DNA of 64,000 bases from NCBI RefSeq assembly GCF_033439725.1, contig NW_026944383.1, forward strand, positions 7,812,001 to 7,876,000, given 5' to 3'. Position numbers and translations under genes: made by a program. The notes below the pieces were generated by a model. That model was not told the DNA's origin. It was given only the letters and a program-made list of their open reading frames with translations, and made no database searches. Position 1 is the first letter of the stretch; the number at the start of each line of letters is the position of its first letter. Source of the DNA: Neurospora tetraspora (lineage: Eukaryota; Ascomycota; Sordariomycetes; Sordariales; Sordariaceae). Shown here piece after piece: positions 12,011 through 24,300 of the stretch.

Positions 12011-15000
12011 CGGACGGGTAGGTACGGGAGTTATTGGAAGGTCCGAGCTGTGGGTGTATACAATGTCCAGGTCCAAGGTCCTGACGTTCAGTCACATCTG
12101 TCTGTTCGTTTAGGCTGCACGCACGAAATGGTGGACAATCAATCACCAGCTATTTCTCCTTCCTCGAAACTGTGCCTACACTACACCCTCTATCTAGGCC
12201 ACCCACCCTCTCCCAAGCCTGTGTTTATCTACCTCCCTCCACTGACTGACCTCTCTCCTTAGAATGACTTCGCGGTATTTCGTTGTATCCTTCCCCTTCC
12301 CCTTCCCAACATCTTCCTCTACGTAACGCCCTCGAACCATCTCACCAGGGCACCCACCCCTTTGTTGGTGGTAAGTGAGAGCAAGCAAGCAAGCAAGTGT
12401 TTCTCCCAGTAGGTTACTGAAGGAGTCAAAGACATGGAAGAAGAGAACTGAAAAAGATGAAACGGGGATTAGGGGAAGGGAGCAAGCACTCAAGGAGAGG
12501 AAGAAAGAAAGAGTAGGTGCATCTAGATGTAGGTAGCCAAATGGGAATGCCCGTGAAAGAGTTCGGAAAGCGGAGTGAGGGAGGAACGGGCAGTTCACCT
12601 GATGTTACAGAAGGTAAGTAGGGTTGCGTAAGTAAAAATGGTGAGTCCTCAACTAACTCGTGTCAGGTTCGTATTGATGGCAACTGTTTCGTCTAACGTA
12701 TCCTCCGAATTTATGGCAACAGTGAATAGTATGGACTTTTCAGTAAAGAGATCACTCAAATTATATGCTAGGTAAATGTTCATTGGCACTCTTGGTTTAC
12801 CAGTAGTAGAGTAGTGTACTCTAAGTATTATGGCGACTGAGATTTTGCCCTTTTTTTATACCTTCCATGTCAGCTATGGTTGGGAATGGTTGTGGGAGTG
12901 TTGTCCGTACCTATTTTTTTCACTCTGTTTTTCCTTGCTTTTGAATGAGGTTTCCAGGTTATTTATTGCCCAAAAATACGGTAGGTAGTTTTGGTCGCAG
13001 GTGTAGTGAATTCCACTTCACACGGCATCTGTAGGCAGAGGACGGAGGTAGGGACACGAAGACTGGGGGGAATGTCATGATCACTGATTAATGCCCACCT
13101 CACCTGTGCATCGGACATGGAAAGATGAGTCTGGTCTGGAGAGAACGGATCGAATTAGTACTACCCAGTTCTGGAAGAGAAACAACTTCCACTCTCCTCC
13201 CATAATGTATGTCCCTGTGCACCGAAGGGGCATCCCCAGTCCCACCTACATAGGTCAGAGATATCTTCCACTTGACACACATTGTATGCCTACTAACCAT
13301 CATCTCGACGTGAAGCTAATATAAGACAAGAAGGCAACAAAACATCTTTTACAGAATCAAGTTTCACACGTCATCGATCGAGTGTCCTCATATCTACACT
13401 AGGTAACTTCGAACATATGATAGGTAAGAAGCACTCTGTCTCTCGCAACCGACTAGGTAGTCTCACGCAACACGTCAGATATTCCTACAAGTATGGCTCC
13501 TCAAATCTTGATGATCTATGTAAGGTAGTCACACACCTCCCAATTTGCAGAGCAGATTTATACTTCTCAATGTATTTGCTTATGCCTCAGTCTCGGGTCT
13601 ACATAGTATGTAGGAGGTTACCTCTACCAACCACGACCCTCCCTCCTTGCTTTGAGGTCAGTCAGGTCGCTTCTCATCCCACCGAGTTTACCGAGTTACC
13701 GACCAGTTCTTATGTACAAGGTAGGTACGGTAGGTTCCCCCGCTTCTCCGAGAGCTCACAGCTAAAGCTTCGCTTGCGGCGTCCGTCGGACCGCACCCTG
13801 TTCCCTGTGTGGGTAGGTAGGCCATGTAACCTTAACGTGACTTGCTTGACGGAGACTTGACTCCATCATTCCATCGCGCAATTCGTATACGTAACATGGG
13901 ATATCTGGTAAGGTAGGTATAGCCTCGTTTTTCTCTTCTTTTTTCCTCTTTGTCTTTTCGGAGCATAGAATATGTTTTCAGCAGCAGCGTAGCTTTGTCG
14001 AGGCAAGCGAGGCTGTTAAGGATTGATACCAGAGAGATAGGAGTGTCCATGTCCCTGGTGTCAAAATATATACCTCTGGGGTACGGAACTGTTCGCTAAT
14101 ACCAGCACACACCAACCACTGTAGCTGCAATTTTAAGGTCTTTGACATAGATAGTGTAGATAGTGGTCAGAGTCCCCCATACAGACCAGAGAAATATGCA
14201 AAATCGGGGTGGTGCTGAGTACACAGATGAGTAGAGGAGGTAGTACTTATCCATCTAGAGCTAGATACCCGTTTTCGCTAGATACCTATCCGATCCGATA
14301 TCGTATCAGAGTTCGTATTCCAACCACAAAAAAGAGAGGGAAAGAAAACCTGGGGTTCCCTGGTCCGCTCCGCTAGGCTCACCAGTTTTGTTTCTTGGCG
14401 ATCAAATGTATAGGTTCGATAGGATATGCGAGATGGCAAGGGGGGAGCATTATCGAGGTCCCGTCCTGGATTTTTTTGCCCACCTAACCGCATAGTCACG
14501 CGGACCTTCAACAACCCTCATTCCTAGCAACGCGTCCCCCAAATCTTCGCACTTTCTACCAGAAGAGCAAAATGTTTCTGCATCAGAAGGTCTCGCATTG
14601 CTGGGAAAACTCTCTCTTTTTTGCAACTCAGCTGGCCCCAAAAGGGGGGGCTTTTTGGGTGAATTGCTGCATTATGGGTTGCGCTGGAGGAACATATGTG
14701 TTTTGAGAAGAAGAAGAAAAGAGGTCTGTGCAACTTCCTGAATAGGCTTAAACCCACGAGGGACCTCGTTAACGACCGCCCCCAATGCAAGAAGGGTCCA
14801 ACAACCGTTTTCAAGTTTTGCCTTCTTTGTCTCGGGTTTCCTTCCATTTCTTCTTTTGATCTTCCGAGCCGCACAGTTCGATATCGAACTTCCGTTCCCC
14901 GTAGGATACCACAAGGACCTCCTCCCATTGGCTACCTACACAGTATAGCCTCCCCCCTCCCCCCCTCTTTATTCCCGTCTCTAGGCCCGCTCAGCCCGTT

Positions 15001-18000
15001 GAGTTGGGCCGTAGCCGCCGTTCGTTCGGGTTCCCCATATTTAAACGGCCGGATGAACGTGACAGGGACGGAAGAAGAAGAGAAAAGGAAAAAGATGAAA
15101 CTTCCATCACAGTTCTTCACTTGTCCTTGGCGTTGTGATCTTATCAGACCAAGATTGAAAGTCCTTTTTTTCTTTTTTTCTTTTCTTTTTAGTGATGGAT
15201 AATGATTGTGGGAATCCGAATCCGAGCATCAGTGGTCTGAGGTACCTACTTAGTATCCCAACAACATTCTACACTGTAGTTTAGCGCCTACCTACTACCC
15301 CTTCTACCCACATGCCATGCCGCTTCACGAAACGTCGAAAAACGAAGCAATAGCATGCAAGCGCGTAAGGAGGAAGCGGCGCTGGCTCCGGATGATCTGA
15401 CCGAGATCAGATCAAGATCAGCACTGACAAGAAAAAAAGGAGGGGTGGCAGCCAAGAAAAAAAAAGGAGAAAACGTAAAAAATTCGGATTATGTACTGTT
15501 GTAGTTTGGATTGGAGTGGTTGAGCCTCCCGCGGCAGGCAACCCGGCATCCCGATTCCCGTAGACACATCTTGGCTTGCTCCGGCTCCGAGCAACCCCCT
15601 TGCCCTTGGCCTTTGATCCCTTGCGAGCGAGGGTTGGTCGGTTAGGGCGCTTGGTCCCTGCGGTTGATGGATGGGTGGGAGGAATGTTCACCAAGAGGTG
15701 CAGATAATGTTTGGTTTTTCTTTTGGAATTGTGATAGGGGTCTGGTGTCCGCGAGTCCGTTGTTTCACTAACTGGGGCGGATCTATGTGGAGGTTGCACT
15801 TGCAAACGTTAAAACGGTGATATAGGGTTATGTATGTGTGATTTCCGTTATTTTCCCCAATCAGGGCAACAATTCGCCACTTCAAGGTTACCATATGGCG
15901 CAGAGGGAAGGAACGGTTTGTGGTTCGGTTTGCAGGCCATGTGGAATATGGAGGTAGGCCTATAACGTTGCCGGTATCCGGCCGAACGAGTAGTGTAAAG
16001 AAAAGTATGAAATCAAGGGTTGGCGGTTGGTTCAATCGCGGAAATGGTGCGAGCCTCGTGCTTTCTTGGACAATAGCACGACCGTAACCCTTGCCTACTT
16101 GGCGTGTTTGGGCAGGCGAGGCCGCGAGGCAGAGGAGACAAGGATGGATATTAGTTTCCTTGGTTTTCAGGGTCTTTGGAGAAACTCGGAAAGGGAAGAC
16201 TGCCCCGATCGGGGCATTCTCTTGGTGTTACCGACCCGAGGCTGGATCTGTCTCGAACTGCTTTTTTGTCTTCTTTCCTTTCGGCCTCGTTCGGTTCTTG
16301 CATTTTCAAGCTGGCCAAAAACAGGCAAGATCTGACATTCGGGAGGTAACCAACACATCAAACAGATGAGTCGATGTGGATGACAATGTCTCTTGATACA
16401 GCCATGTCGGCTTGGGTTATGTGAAGGTGTGTCGCTCTTGTGCCTTAATCACAAGATAAAACAGACGAACGGCCTTATCGCAATTTGTCGATCGGCCCAA
16501 GTGTCGATTCGATATGGCCTTATTTTTTTTGTGCTCCCTTTCATCCACGCGCTATTCGGCTGACAGGTGGACAAAAGGGGATAAAGAGCAAAAACGGTCG
16601 AATCTGGATTCGGTGATCGACATTTGCCACCTGACCGCTTTTCAGGGTCCTGGGCCACCGGGCCTTGTGGAGTTTTGAATGGTTGCCATGAGCTGCCATG
16701 TTGTGTTCTGGACATTGTGTCGTCTGCAAATGGGAGGCTGACAAGCAGACGGACAGGACTTCCAAGAGTTCTGGAAGGCCTCAAGTGCGAATACGTACTG
16801 TGTCCATGTTGTTGTTTTCTGGGAGTCGGATTTCAAGCCGTTTCAGTGTCAAAAGGTAAAGGGGAAGCGAAACAAATCCGCAAGATTATGCAGTCATGTG
16901 AGAGAATCCCATCAGAGCGAATGTCAGCTCAGGGCCACGTTTTCCTCTTTGGTGCTTAGCTGTTGATCATATACTTTATTTTTGATGCGGCTCGACTTAC
17001 ACGAGGCTGGGACATCGGTTGCCGTACCAGCAAACATACCTTATAGAAGCCCATCTTAAGCGGCGTTCCAAGGTGATTTACTTATTGTTACGAAATTATG
17101 ATATCTCTCTTTTGGATATATCCACCAGCTGATGCTCAACTCGAGTCGTAAGTTTTTGAACATACACTCGGCAGTTTCAAGCGGAGGCCGGACGGAGCTC
17201 CGGTCGGCGAAGTCGGATATGATGGCAAATTCAGCTGAAAGTGTCAATGTGTCACGATTGCCGCCATCGCCAATGCCTGAATCGTATAAGCTTTTGTGTC
17301 CGCAACAGGCAAGTTCTGCCATGTCTTGCAGTGGTCTCTGTTTCCACGTCGTCAATTCAAGCCTTCACCGCCGCGACTTGCGACTGAAAGAAAAATGATC
17401 TCGCTGGCCAGGGTTTGTCGTCTGGGCGCCAAATGGTCCCGTCCCAATAGCGGCTTTCGCGAGAAGAGATGAAAAGCCAGCAGTGACGTAGGTGGCTGTC
17501 AATACACACTTGTAAACCCGGCAAGCGACAGCCGCTTGTTATGAGACGAGGGGAAGCTCCAGGAGTGTTGGGCATCGTCCGGGTCGCCCGTTGAAAAATA
17601 TAGCCTGGCTAGGTCGCCTGGGGAAACTGGAAGGAGGGGGTAAATATTTGTTTTCAAGTGTAGTACTTGGTATGATGGGTAAGTTTAATTAGGTGGGGTA
17701 AGTACAAAACGCTTATTGTCCGTGCAGAAAAGTACCTGACAGGGGGGTTTTTACTTTCGCTCCAAACCACAGTAAAAGTAAACAATGGGGTCGCGTGCGC
17801 TGCGGATGAAACCGATTTTGACATGTTGTCGATCCGTTCCATGATCTCGATTGCATATCTTTTGGCCCGTCTGGACTCCAATCAATGCCATGGCAATCAT
17901 TCGAACGTGATGGCGAACCTTGCGAACGAAAGCAAAAAGTTGAGTGGATGTGGAATGGAAGGTGTTGGCTCTCGTACAGGTGTGACGGGGCAGTCATGTG

Positions 18001-18285
18001 CGAGAAGCCCTAGGAATCTACTGTGAGTCTAGCCGCTTATGGGTTAGTGTACAGTATCTGGTTGTGGGGAAGGAGACTCCAACGACGCTTCTTTCTGCAT
18101 GGGCATCTTTGGGTGCCCAGCATGGTCAGTTTTCAGTGTCCTTCAGTTGGGTCGCAACCTCCAAAAGTTGGGCGTTGAAAATGACGGGTTCATGCCCCGA
18201 TTTTCAACTCCCACGATATGCCGACGGGTTCGGTGAGGCTCAAAGTAGGGCGGGGCCGCGTCTAGCACACGGTTCCATTCCGAGA

Positions 18286-18313
18286 TGCGAACTGCGAACT
18301 GCGAACTGCGAAC
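18286..18313 (+). repeat. Heptamer tandem repeat (TGCGAAC)x4
   Basis: Four perfect copies of TGCGAAC run head to tail in gene-free DNA. A length-polymorphic microsatellite is the simplest reading. Confidence 0.9.
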
Positions 18314-20169
18314 TTGCTTTCTCTGGTTCCGCGCACCTCACAGGCTCACCTTGTGATCTCGCGTGGGACGGTGAGATATGTACACTGCATAGTAGCCAAC
18401 GGTTACCTTGACAGCAACCAGGGGAGCTTTCCAAGGTCACTGATGAATCCAACTGGTGTCCGCTGTTGATATTGGGGTCTTCCTGGCAAGCGGTTAGCTA
18501 CACCTGCATCGGCATGCCTTGACTGGCAACTGAAACCTGTTGCAATGCAGTCAATATCTCGACAGCTGTACTTGTCAACGAAGCCGGGGGAAACAATCCG
18601 GCCCGTTCAACGTGATGTCTCCGGGGTCGGTCCTCTCTGTACGTGTACGACGTTGAAGAGGTGGCGTTGAGCAACCCCGCAAACTGTTTCAGGCGACTGC
18701 TGTAGGTAGCTATTGCATCGCTCGATCGTTTGTTGATGGGAGATCAGTGCGTCCCTATGGCCTTTATGAAAAGACGCTCGATTACTGGCGATTCGGCGAC
18801 CATGCCCAGCCGACCAGATGCGCAATATGTTTCTTTCAGCATGAAGCGTGACCTGACTGCCTTGACTGCTAAGACCGGCCGGCTGCCGCGACTCCAAGTC
18901 GCACAGTAGAGAGAGTCTTGTGCAAGGCGCCATGTGTGCCATCGTGTGCGGGTGTCCCATGCGTGCCATCTGCCAGCTGCCTGACCACAGTAGGTGACCT
19001 GGTTGCCTTGGGTCCCTTGCTTCCATTTGGGATCGAGGTCCGGGCCCGAGATGGGAAACGTGAGTTGAGGATGGTGTTTCTAGTGGTAAATGTCAGCTAG
19101 GTATGCCCCTGAAATTCCGAGATTCCGATTTGGGGTTTGCGGCCTTGCGGGAGAGGGGCGCTCTCTGCCCAGGATTCAGTGTGGTCGTCGAGAATATGTC
19201 CAGGTCGATGTTTCTTTGTGCCGTTTTCTTTTCCGAATTCTCCAAACTTGTACGATCAGACCCTTCCGTCCTGAAGAAGTCCCAGGCACGTCCTGATTCC
19301 CGTGTTCCCGAGCGGAAGCTCCCCGTCCCGGCGGCTGTCGGTCTGTGTGCTCGCCGTCCCTCCGTCTCCGTCGGAACGGGACCACGAGATGGGACGAGTC
19401 AGGCTCGAGGTTCGCAGCTGGCGTGTGAAGTGTTGCCGCTCACACTGTCCCAGGTGCACCACAAAGGGCAGTTGCCAGTGCCAGGCCGCTGTAACCTTTG
19501 ATACCACCTGCACGGCACTGGATTCCGGAGTCCGGACGGTGGACGCCGAGTGACAGGAAGAAAGTGACTGCGAATGACCGAGATATCAGATGAACAAGTT
19601 CTGACCAGCTGTTGACTATGTGAAGAGATGGACTCGATGTTAGAAGTGAACCCAAGAATGCTCAATACACGCAAAGCACAGACCATCCCCTCAGGTCCCA
19701 AGGACCAAGCATCAGCACCAAGAAGCAACCAAGACGAGTTGCCGTGCAGGAAGCGCAGGGCAGCGCTGATCCCTGCCTTACTCGGCGTCTCGGCCGGCAA
19801 ACCCCACCAGCCCACCAGCCCACCCCCATCCCGTCTCTGTGGCCTCTTGTCTCTTGCGCTGTGAAGCAAACTGAAGTCTCTCTCACTGACTCTGACTTTG
19901 GTGTTTTGCCTTGCCCAGCAGCAGTCTGCTCTCCAACAACAGACCACTCCAGTCTCAAACCTTGGTTCCGCCCTCCACCCTCGTCCCTGTCTCTTTCTCA
20001 TCCCATCTGTTTTCACTTTCAGAATTTCCATCCCCATCCACGTGCCATCTCTCGACGAGCGGAAAGGCTTCGTCCACAGCACACTGTGCAAAAGTCTCCG
20101 TCAACCTCGACTTCCCTAGGCAATCTACAACTCAACCAAAAAGTGAAAAAGAGAAAACAATTACAGAGA

Positions 20170-20196
20170 ATGAAGAGAGAGAGAGTTGGGAATTGA
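20170..20196 (+). promoter_or_regulatory. uORF in os-1 leader (8 codons)
   Basis: ATG AAG AGA GAG AGA GTT GGG AAT TGA. It is the only ATG on this strand between 19657 and 21275. If the leader extends this far upstream, this frame would be met first by scanning ribosomes. Confidence 0.4.
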
Positions 20197-20434
20197 ACGA
20201 AAAGGAAAAAAGAACAAAAACCAAGCGTGTACACTAGGAACTGGTAAACGGCACCAAAACCCCATACACGATATCCATCCAGCCATTCAGCGCTCAGCGC
20301 CCGCCCCTGTCCCCGTCCCACGGCACTAACAAAACTGGCACTGTGCTCCTCTAGCGCTCCGACTCTGCACTTTGCAGACCTCGACTCGCTCAAACAGACT
20401 GCAGTGCCCTGCTACGGCCCCGACGAGTCTGTCT

Positions 20435-20820
20435 CCAGTCCCGTTCCAGTCCCGTCCATCCAGGAGCCATTGATCTGATCCCATCCGACCCAGTCTCTCC
20501 AGTCCCGCCCGCTGCGCTGCCAGCCAGTCGATAGCCACAGTCCCAAGTCCAGGCACCGCCGCTCGATAACTCTCCTCTTTCTCCGCCTCGCTCTCCCCTC
20601 CCAACCTGGCCCACAGTCCACAGTCCACAACTGCACCCACCGGGCCACCACCACTCACCACCACGGACTCGTTCAGCCAGAATCCCAGCCCAGCACAAAC
20701 CACCCGAGGAGCCAGGCCCAGCAACAACAGTTCAGTTCCCAGTCAGTCGTCCCAGGTCAACAGCGACCAGACTGAACCTGAAGGGAACAGTCTAGTCCTC
20801 GCTGTCGCTGCCCCCAGTCC
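20435..20820 (+). repeat. Cluster of twelve CAGTC motifs
   Basis: CAGTC occurs twelve times on the plus strand in about 390 bp, mostly as CCAGTCCC or ACAGTCCA, including one CAGTCAGTC. Fewer than one would be expected by chance. The spacing is irregular, so this is not a simple tandem array. It lies inside the inferred os-1 leader, so it could act in DNA or in RNA. Confidence 0.6.
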
Positions 20821-21274
20821 CAAGCGCTACCTACCTACCTAGCCACGGAGAAAAAGCGACCAAAAGAGGCAAACAAAATCTCCTACTACTACCTAGCACC
20901 GAGGCGCACATCGAGTCTCCTCCGAGCCTGAAGCCTCAGCCAGCTCAAGCTCCCTCTCTCCTTTCGCGATACAATCCTTTTGAAAAACACCATTCCCACC
21001 CATCGCGGGATCCCAACCATCTACAAACAGTGAGCCCACCCCCAACAGCACTGTCCTTTCGTCTGAAACTTGCCCAAATCCCCTACGCACGCGCTACATT
21101 ATTCACGTTGCTGACGATCCCCTGCTTCAAGACAACCGCAACACCACATCAACCTACCCAACCAGCCACAAACCAGAGACCAGAGGTCGATCTCACGCCG
21201 CTCCCTCCTCTCTCGAGTCCATCTCCCATCTCGATTCAATTGAACGCGCCTTATCATTACACCCGCAAACGCCC

Positions 21275-21292
21275 ATGAAGTCGCAAGTGTAG
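21275..21292 (+). promoter_or_regulatory. uORF five codons long, 93 nt before os-1 start
   Basis: ATG AAG TCG CAA GTG TAG ends 93 nt before the os-1 ATG. It is the only ATG between 20197 and the os-1 start. A short frame at this distance would allow reinitiation. Confidence 0.5.
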
Positions 21293-21385
21293 ATTGTTAC
21301 CCACTAGCATCCGCGCCTTGCCCGACTGCGTTTCCTGCTCTATTCCGTCCAAGGCTCACGGCGCCAACGGCCGTAGCCCAAAATC

Positions 21386-24300
21386 ATGACTGACGGACCA
21401 ACTCTCGCAGCTATTGCTGCTCTCGTCAAATCCTTGGCCGTCGACCCGGCCACTACCCAGACCTCTGGACTTCGCCCGAGCACCCATGTCAGGCTTCCCG
21501 GTCCCTATACCCGTGAGAAGGGTGACTTGGAGCGAGAGCTCTCCGCTCTTGTTGTCCGCATAGAGCAGCTGGAGACTGCCGCCATCGCTGCCACTCCTCC
21601 TCCAGTTATGCCCGATACACCAAATGCAACACCCGATGCGCTGTTTTCAAATGGCACCCTTTCGCCATCCCCCGAAACGCCTGATGCTCGCTACCCCGCT
21701 CCACTACCGCGGAATGGCTTCATCGACGAGGCCCTTGAGGGTCTCCGCGAACATGTCGACGACCAGTCCAAGCTGCTTGACAGCCAGCGTCAGGAGCTTG
21801 CTGGTGTCAACGCACAGCTGATGGAGCAAAAGCAACTTCAGGAAAAGGCTCTTGCTATTATCGAACAGGAACGGGTTGCTACTCTTGAGCGGGAACTCTG
21901 GAAGCACCAAAAGGCCAACGAGGCCTTCCAAAAGGCTCTCCGAGAAATCGGTGAGATTGTCACTGCCGTCGCCAGGGGTGATTTGTCCAAGAAGGTCCGC
22001 ATGAACTCGGTGGAAATGGACCCGGAAATCACCACTTTCAAGCGTACGATAAACACAATGATGGACCAGTTGCAAGTCTTCTCCAGCGAAGTCTCGCGTG
22101 TCGCTCGTGAAGTCGGAACCGAGGGTATTCTCGGTGGCCAGGCTCAGATCGAAGGCGTTGACGGCACCTGGAAGGAACTTACAGACAACGGTATGTTTTA
22201 TCCCATCTTGAGAACCGCAGTGGCCCACTTACTGACCATCATCTAGTCAACGTCATGGCCCAGAATCTTACCGACCAAGTGCGAGAGATCGCTTCCGTAA
22301 CGACTGCTGTCGCCCATGGCGATCTTACCAAGAAGATCGAGCGTCCCGCCAAGGGTGAAATACTTCAACTTCAACAAACCATTAACACAATGGTGGATCA
22401 ACTACGGACTTTCGCCTCTGAAGTTACACGTGTCGCCAGAGATGTCGGTACCGAGGGTATCCTCGGTGGTCAAGCCGACGTTGAAGGAGTCCAGGGCATG
22501 TGGAACGAACTTACGGTTAATGTGAACGCCATGGCCAACAATCTAACAACCCAAGTCAGAGATATCATCAAGGTTACTACCGCTGTCGCCAAGGGTGACC
22601 TTACACAAAAAGTACAAGCTGAATGCCGCGGTGAGATTTTCGAACTCAAGAAGACTATCAACTCTATGGTGGACCAACTACAACAATTTGCTCGCGAAGT
22701 CACAAAGATCGCCAGGGAAGTCGGAACCGAAGGAAGGCTCGGTGGGCAGGCCACTGTTCACGATGTTCAGGGTACTTGGAGGGACCTCACCGAAAACGTC
22801 AACGGCATGGCCATGAATTTGACCACACAGGTGCGAGAAATTGCAAAGGTTACTACAGCCGTCGCCAAGGGTGATTTGACCAAGAAGATTGGGGTCGAGG
22901 TTCAGGGTGAAATCCTGGATTTGAAGAACACTATCAACACCATGGTTGACCGTCTTGGCACTTTCGCTTTCGAGGTCAGCAAGGTCGCCAGGGAAGTCGG
23001 CACTGATGGCACCCTGGGTGGTCAGGCCCAGGTTGACAATGTGGAGGGCAAGTGGAAGGACCTCACAGAGAACGTCAACACCATGGCCAGCAACCTTACA
23101 TCTCAGGTAAGCTCCCCCTAATGTCCTTTGCGGCATGCACTGTTTGCTAACTTTCACAGGTCCGTGGGATCTCTACCGTCACACAAGCCATTGCCAATGG
23201 TGATATGAGCCGCAAGATCGAGGTTGAAGCCAAGGGAGAGATACTCATACTCAAGAAGACTATCAACAACATGGTTGACCGGCTTTCCATTTTCTGTAAC
23301 GAGGTGCAGAGAGTCGCAAAGGATGTCGGTGTCGACGGTATCATGGGAGGACAAGCCGACGTTGCTGGCCTGAAGGGCAGGTGGAAGGAAATCACCACCG
23401 ATGTCAACACAATGGCGAACAACTTGGTAAGTTTCGCCGCCAGCACCTTTTTTGAACAGCACCTTTTGCTAATCCCTTTCACAGACGGCTCAAGTGAGAG
23501 CTTTCGGCGACATTACAAACGCCGCAACAGACGGGGACTTTACAAAACTCGTTGAGGTAGAAGCCTCAGGCGAGATGGACGAACTCAAAAAGAAGATCAA
23601 TCAGATGGTCTACAATTTGAGGGACAGTATCCAACGTAATACCCAAGCCAGGGAAGCCGCCGAACTGGCCAATAAGACCAAGTCCGAGTTTTTGGCGAAT
23701 ATGTCCCACGAAATCCGCACACCCATGAACGGCATCATCGGCATGACACAACTTACTCTTGATACTGACCTGACACAGTATCAGAGAGAAATGCTCAACA
23801 TTGTCAACTCCCTGGCCAACAGCTTACTGACCATCATCGACGACATTTTGGATCTGTCCAAGATCGAAGCTAGGCGTATGGTCATCGAAGAGATTCCTTA
23901 TACGTTGCGTGGCACCGTCTTCAACGCGCTCAAGACTCTTGCAGTCAAGGCAAACGAGAAGTTCTTGGATCTTACATATCGTGTCGACCATTCTGTACCC
24001 GACCACGTCGTCGGTGACTCCTTCAGGTTGCGCCAGATTATTCTTAACCTTGTTGGCAACGCTATCAAGTTCACCGAGCATGGTGAAGTTAGTCTTACCA
24101 TCCAGAAGGCCTCTTCAGTACAGTGCGGCAACTCCGATGAGTACGCTATCGAGTTTGTCGTTTCCGATACTGGTATCGGTATTCCGGCGGACAAGCTGGA
24201 TCTTATCTTCGACACTTTCCAGCAGGCCGATGGTTCAATGACTCGCAAGTTTGGCGGTACTGGTCTCGGTCTCTCCATCTCCAAGCGTCTCGTCAACCTC

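Larger units (their letters stand above)
10229..19659. other. 9.4 kb without a supported protein gene
   Basis: Apart from the Pol III-like unit near 11.9 kb and a 28-bp tandem repeat at 18.29 kb, I see no coding region I can defend. Open frames here are short or have the Ser/Pro/Cys/Trp-rich composition of chance reading. The interval lies directly upstream of the os-1 leader and could carry regulatory DNA or long non-coding transcripts; the sequence alone does not show this. Confidence 0.4.
19660..21385 (+). promoter_or_regulatory. os-1: Long ATG-depleted leader region of os-1
   Basis: Between the ATG at 19657 and the one at 21275 I find only one ATG on the plus strand (20170) in about 1.6 kb, where about 25 would be expected at random. 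The tract is rich in C, A and T on this strand, as long fungal leaders are. Both features suggest that the os-1 transcript starts near 19.7 kb or shortly after and scans through this region. Two tiny upstream frames lie within it: 20170-20196 (eight codons) and 21275-21292 (five codons, 93 nt before the os-1 ATG). An intron in the leader cannot be excluded. The transcription start is inferred, not seen. Confidence 0.55.

Noticed and set aside
14696-15202. 168-codon plus-strand frame starting MCFEKKKK
   Set aside because: It starts Met-Cys but lacks the cysteine spacing of the 27.8-32.2 kb family and ends in a poly-Phe run from a T-rich tract.
19103-19501. 132-codon plus-strand frame just before the os-1 leader
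   Set aside because: No domain, splice support or start-site evidence; several equal frames overlap it.
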